The position numbers and the translations under genes were made by a program. Positions 8,546-10,654 of a stretch of DNA of 10,654 nt are shown here, one piece after another. Each line of letters begins with the position of its first letter. Within the stretch, counting starts at the first letter, position 1. The notes under the pieces were generated by a model. It saw only the letters and a list, made by a program, of their open reading frames with translations. It did not search any database and was not told the origin of the DNA. The stretch is from Kiloniellales bacterium (GTDB taxonomy: Bacteria > Pseudomonadota > Alphaproteobacteria > Kiloniellales > JAKSBE01). The stretch spans positions 1 through 10,654 of the forward strand of contig JASJAL010000205.1 of assembly GCA_030067055.1 (NCBI GenBank), given 5' to 3'.

Positions 8546-10507
8546 TCATTCGCCCGCCTGGATGCGGGCCACGGCATAGGGGCCGAGGTCGAGGCCCGAG
8601 CCCGAGGCCTTGCGCCGGCTCTGGTCGAAACCGTCCGGGTCGGCGGCGCAGGCCTCGAAGCTGGCCTCGTCGAGGACCGAGACCGCCGCCGCTTCCAGGT
8701 CGGCACCCTCGATCTCGACCCGCCGCGTCTCGCCGCCCAGGTTGGCCAGCCAGAGCTGCGCCCGGCCGCCGATCTGGATGGCCAGGGCCTGCAGGTCGCG
8801 CGGCGCCGAGACCTCGGTCGCCAGGCGCTCCGTCCCGGAGGCGGCGTAGACGCCGCGCATCACGTGGAAGGCGGGGTAGAGGCCGCCGGCCTCGTCGTAC
8901 CAGGGCTGGCGGTAGGGCATCTGGTGGTGGACGAGGCCGAACTCGCCGAGCGGGGCGCCGAGGATCACCTCGTCGACGCCGCCCTCGGCCATGCGCGCGG
9001 CGTAGCCCAGGTGCCAGGCCGCACCCAGCAGGCCGCGCTGCCGGGGATCCGCGCGGGTCATGGTCATGCGCGCGGCCTCGGGGTTCTCCGGCGGCTCGTT
9101 GCCGAAGGGGCTGGTTCGTGAGCCCATGCTGCCCGGGCCGATGCGGTAGGTCTTTTCACCGAAGAGCGCGCGGCCCGAGGCGATCACGTAGGGCAGGGCC
9201 TCCAGGGTCTCGGTCACCGAACGGTCGTCGGCGGCATGGACGATGGCGCAGGTGCCGTGACAGACGAAGTCGAGCGAGTCGACCGGCGGCGGCTTGCGGT
9301 TCAGTTCGGTGAAGTAGACGAAGTTACCGCCCCCGATCCGAGCGTTGGGGAAGGCCTTGTGGGCGGCGGCAAAGAGGTCATCGAATTCCTTGGTGTCCGG
9401 AAAGACGCTGCCCGGCATGACGAAGCCGAGGTCGCCGGCCGGGGTCACCGCCACGGATGCCGGGTCAAGTCCTGCCGCCTCGGTCTGGCCTGCAATCGCC
9501 GCCAGTGTCTCTTCGGGCGATCTCTCGTCAGGGACGACGACCTCCAGCGCCGGCTCGGCGGCCAAGCCCTCGGCCAGCGCCTTGAAGCTGCTCAGAGCGC
9601 CCTCGGCGCCGTCGTCTCGCGTGTCCAGATAAAGGCTAAGGAAGGGCGGCGCCAGTGGCACCAGACTGTCGAGCTTCTCCAGGGCCGCCTCGGCGTGGCG
9701 AGCCTCCACTGCCATCCCGAAACGTGGCGCCCGGCCCTGATTGCCGCCGAGCGAGACCGTCACCGCATTTCCGGCCGTTCCGGTCACGACCGCCGGTGCC
9801 GATCCCTCGAAGGCGAGCGTGACCGACTGGGTCAGGGTTTCGCCGGCTGGGAGGGTGTAGGGGAAGGGCAGGCCGAGAGGCCGGACGTAGGTCTTGTAGG
9901 AGGCGTCGGTCCAGTTGCGCTGGTCCTCCATTTCGAAGGTGTCGCCGTTCATGGTGCAGACCACGCGCAGGCCTTGCGCGACCTGGTGGGTCAGGGCGCG
10001 GATGTCCATGATCGGCTGCTTGGGATCGATCTCGGCCGGGAACACGGTGTCGACCACCCGGCCGCCGACCTCTGTGACCTCGACCGGCGCGCCGCTGACC
10101 CCGGCCACCGGGTGCAGGACGACGAAGCCGGTGCGGTTGGTGAGGAAGTCGGTCTCGGGCGAGCCCTCGGCCTCGAAGCTGAGGCTGCCGTCGGCGGCGC
10201 CGGTGATTCGGGCCCGGTAGGTGAAGGCCTGCGCGCCGTCGGAGCAGGTGGCCCGGTAGGTGACGGTGAAGCTGTCGCCCGACTCCTGGACCTCGAAGTC
10301 CTCGATCTTTGGATCGAAGGTCCCCCAATACTGGTCTCGGACCACATAGGAGATGGCGCGGATCGCCTCCTGGCCGCCAAAGCGGATGTAGCGCAGGTTG
10401 CCGGCGTCGAGCTCGGCGGTCAGGGGCCCGGCACTCAGCAGGCGGGTCTCGGCGGGCGGCGCCTCGGTGCCGAAAAGCTTCACGGCTCGGCTCGGCGGGG
10501 CTGTCAT
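8546..10507 (-). CDS. Large three-domain protein resembling D-apionate lactonase (ApnL-like)
   Basis: The 653-residue product has no signal peptide or membrane segment. It appears to have an N-terminal beta-sandwich (about 20-240, with YVVRDQYWGTFDPKIED at 54-70 and NRTGFVVLHP at 124-133), a central barrel-like part (about 260-560, with IGGGNFVYFTELNR at 391-404, DFVCHGTCAIVHAADD at 413-428 and GPGSMGSRTSPFG at 457-469) and a C-terminal beta domain (about 565-653). This layout and these motifs match my memory of the ApnL family, which opens D-apionolactone to D-apionate. I recall the family rather than prove it. None of the other apionate-pathway genes I know (DUF1537-type kinase, RuBisCO-like protein, apiose dehydrogenase) is visible, so the substrate may be a different sugar lactone. 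GGGAGGA precedes the ATG by six bases. The gene follows the transporter ATPase by 24 bp and precedes the aldolase by 29 bp. A glycoside-hydrolase-like function is an alternative. Confidence 0.6.
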   Translation of the reverse strand: MTAPPSRAVKLFGTEAPPAETRLLSAGPLTAELDAGNLRYIRFGGQEAIRAISYVVRDQYWGTFDPKIEDFEVQESGDSFTVTYRATCSDGAQAFTYRARITGAADGSLSFEAEGSPETDFLTNRTGFVVLHPVAGVSGAPVEVTEVGGRVVDTVFPAEIDPKQPIMDIRALTHQVAQGLRVVCTMNGDTFEMEDQRNWTDASYKTYVRPLGLPFPYTLPAGETLTQSVTLAFEGSAPAVVTGTAGNAVTVSLGGNQGRAPRFGMAVEARHAEAALEKLDSLVPLAPPFLSLYLDTRDDGAEGALSSFKALAEGLAAEPALEVVVPDERSPEETLAAIAGQTEAAGLDPASVAVTPAGDLGFVMPGSVFPDTKEFDDLFAAAHKAFPNARIGGGNFVYFTELNRKPPPVDSLDFVCHGTCAIVHAADDRSVTETLEALPYVIASGRALFGEKTYRIGPGSMGSRTSPFGNEPPENPEAARMTMTRADPRQRGLLGAAWHLGYAARMAEGGVDEVILGAPLGEFGLVHHQMPYRQPWYDEAGGLYPAFHVMRGVYAASGTERLATEVSAPRDLQALAIQIGGRAQLWLANLGGETRRVEIEGADLEAAAVSVLDEASFEACAADPDGFDQSRRKASGSGLDLGPYAVARIQAGE

Positions 10508-10531
10508 TGCGGCTCCTCCCTTGTTGCCCTC

Positions 10532-10654
10532 TCAGGTCCCGGAGTGCGAGACGACCCGCTCGCTTTCCGGATCGATGATCACGATGCGGTTCATGTCGAA
10601 CATCAGGTCGAGCTGCTCGCCCGGCTTCTCGACGTCGTGCACTTCCAGCTCGGC
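10532..10654 (-). CDS. C-terminal end of an ABC sugar-transporter ATPase (MalK/UgpC type, TOBE domain), partial
   Basis: Forty codons and a TGA stop run off the right edge. The translated tail, with VHDVEKPGEQLDLMFDMNRI and then IIDPESERVV, has the look of the last TOBE strand of carbohydrate ABC transporter ATPases: hydrophobic strand, a Phe-Asp-x2-Arg-like segment, then an I-I-D-P-E-S/T turn. In such transporters the ATPase energises import through two inner-membrane permeases with a periplasmic binding protein; those partners would lie to the right. The nucleotide-binding domain is not in view, so the call rests on the tail alone. It lies 24 bp upstream of the ApnL-like gene in the same direction, implying that the enzymes process what this transporter imports. 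Confidence 0.72.
   Translation of the reverse strand, partial: AELEVHDVEKPGEQLDLMFDMNRIVIIDPESERVVSHSGT

Noticed and set aside
6679..8706. A 675-codon minus-strand open frame spanning the aldolase and dehydrogenase genes
   Set aside because: Arginine/proline-rich out-of-frame reading of two strongly supported genes on the same strand.

Overview
The window looks like part of a catabolic gene cluster from a high-GC proteobacterium, most likely an alphaproteobacterium. The reasons are strong third-position G/C bias, tightly packed operons with good Shine-Dalgarno sites, and close resemblance of several products to alphaproteobacterial betaine and sugar catabolic enzymes. The taxonomic call is an inference. 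Nine protein genes fill almost all of the sequence. No tRNA, rRNA, CRISPR array, insertion sequence or gene-free stretch over 300 bases is present.

Left half, plus strand (12-6667). One apparent operon encodes a MurR/RpiR-type regulator with a SIS domain, a Rieske non-heme iron oxygenase, a zinc-independent MDR oxidoreductase, two tandem enolase-superfamily proteins of the two-lysine (racemase/epimerase, HpbD-like) type, and a PLP-dependent class III aminotransferase related to glutamate-1-semialdehyde aminomutase. Gaps are at most 14 bp and two junctions overlap. The Rieske enzyme carries a bridging glutamate typical of the quaternary-ammonium demethylases CntA, GbcA and Stc2. Rieske enzyme plus HpbD-like epimerases recalls hydroxyproline-betaine/proline-betaine catabolism.

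Right half, minus strand (10654-6693). Read in its own direction, this operon begins outside the window. It shows the last 40 codons of a MalK/UgpC-type ABC transporter ATPase, then a large three-domain protein resembling D-apionate lactonase (ApnL), an HpcH/HpaI-type class II 2-keto-acid aldolase, and a D-2-hydroxyacid dehydrogenase. This reads as uptake of a sugar-like compound, lactone opening, retro-aldol cleavage and 2-keto-acid/2-hydroxyacid interconversion.

The two operons converge with 25 bp between their stop codons. Their enzyme sets fit two chemistries, methylated-ammonium catabolism and sugar-lactone catabolism, that are not usually described as one pathway. Either two pathways lie side by side, or the substrate is an unrecognised, possibly nitrogen-bearing, polyhydroxy compound. 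The sequence cannot decide. All substrate assignments here are hypotheses; the family assignments are firm except for the ApnL-like protein, which rests on remembered motifs and domain layout.
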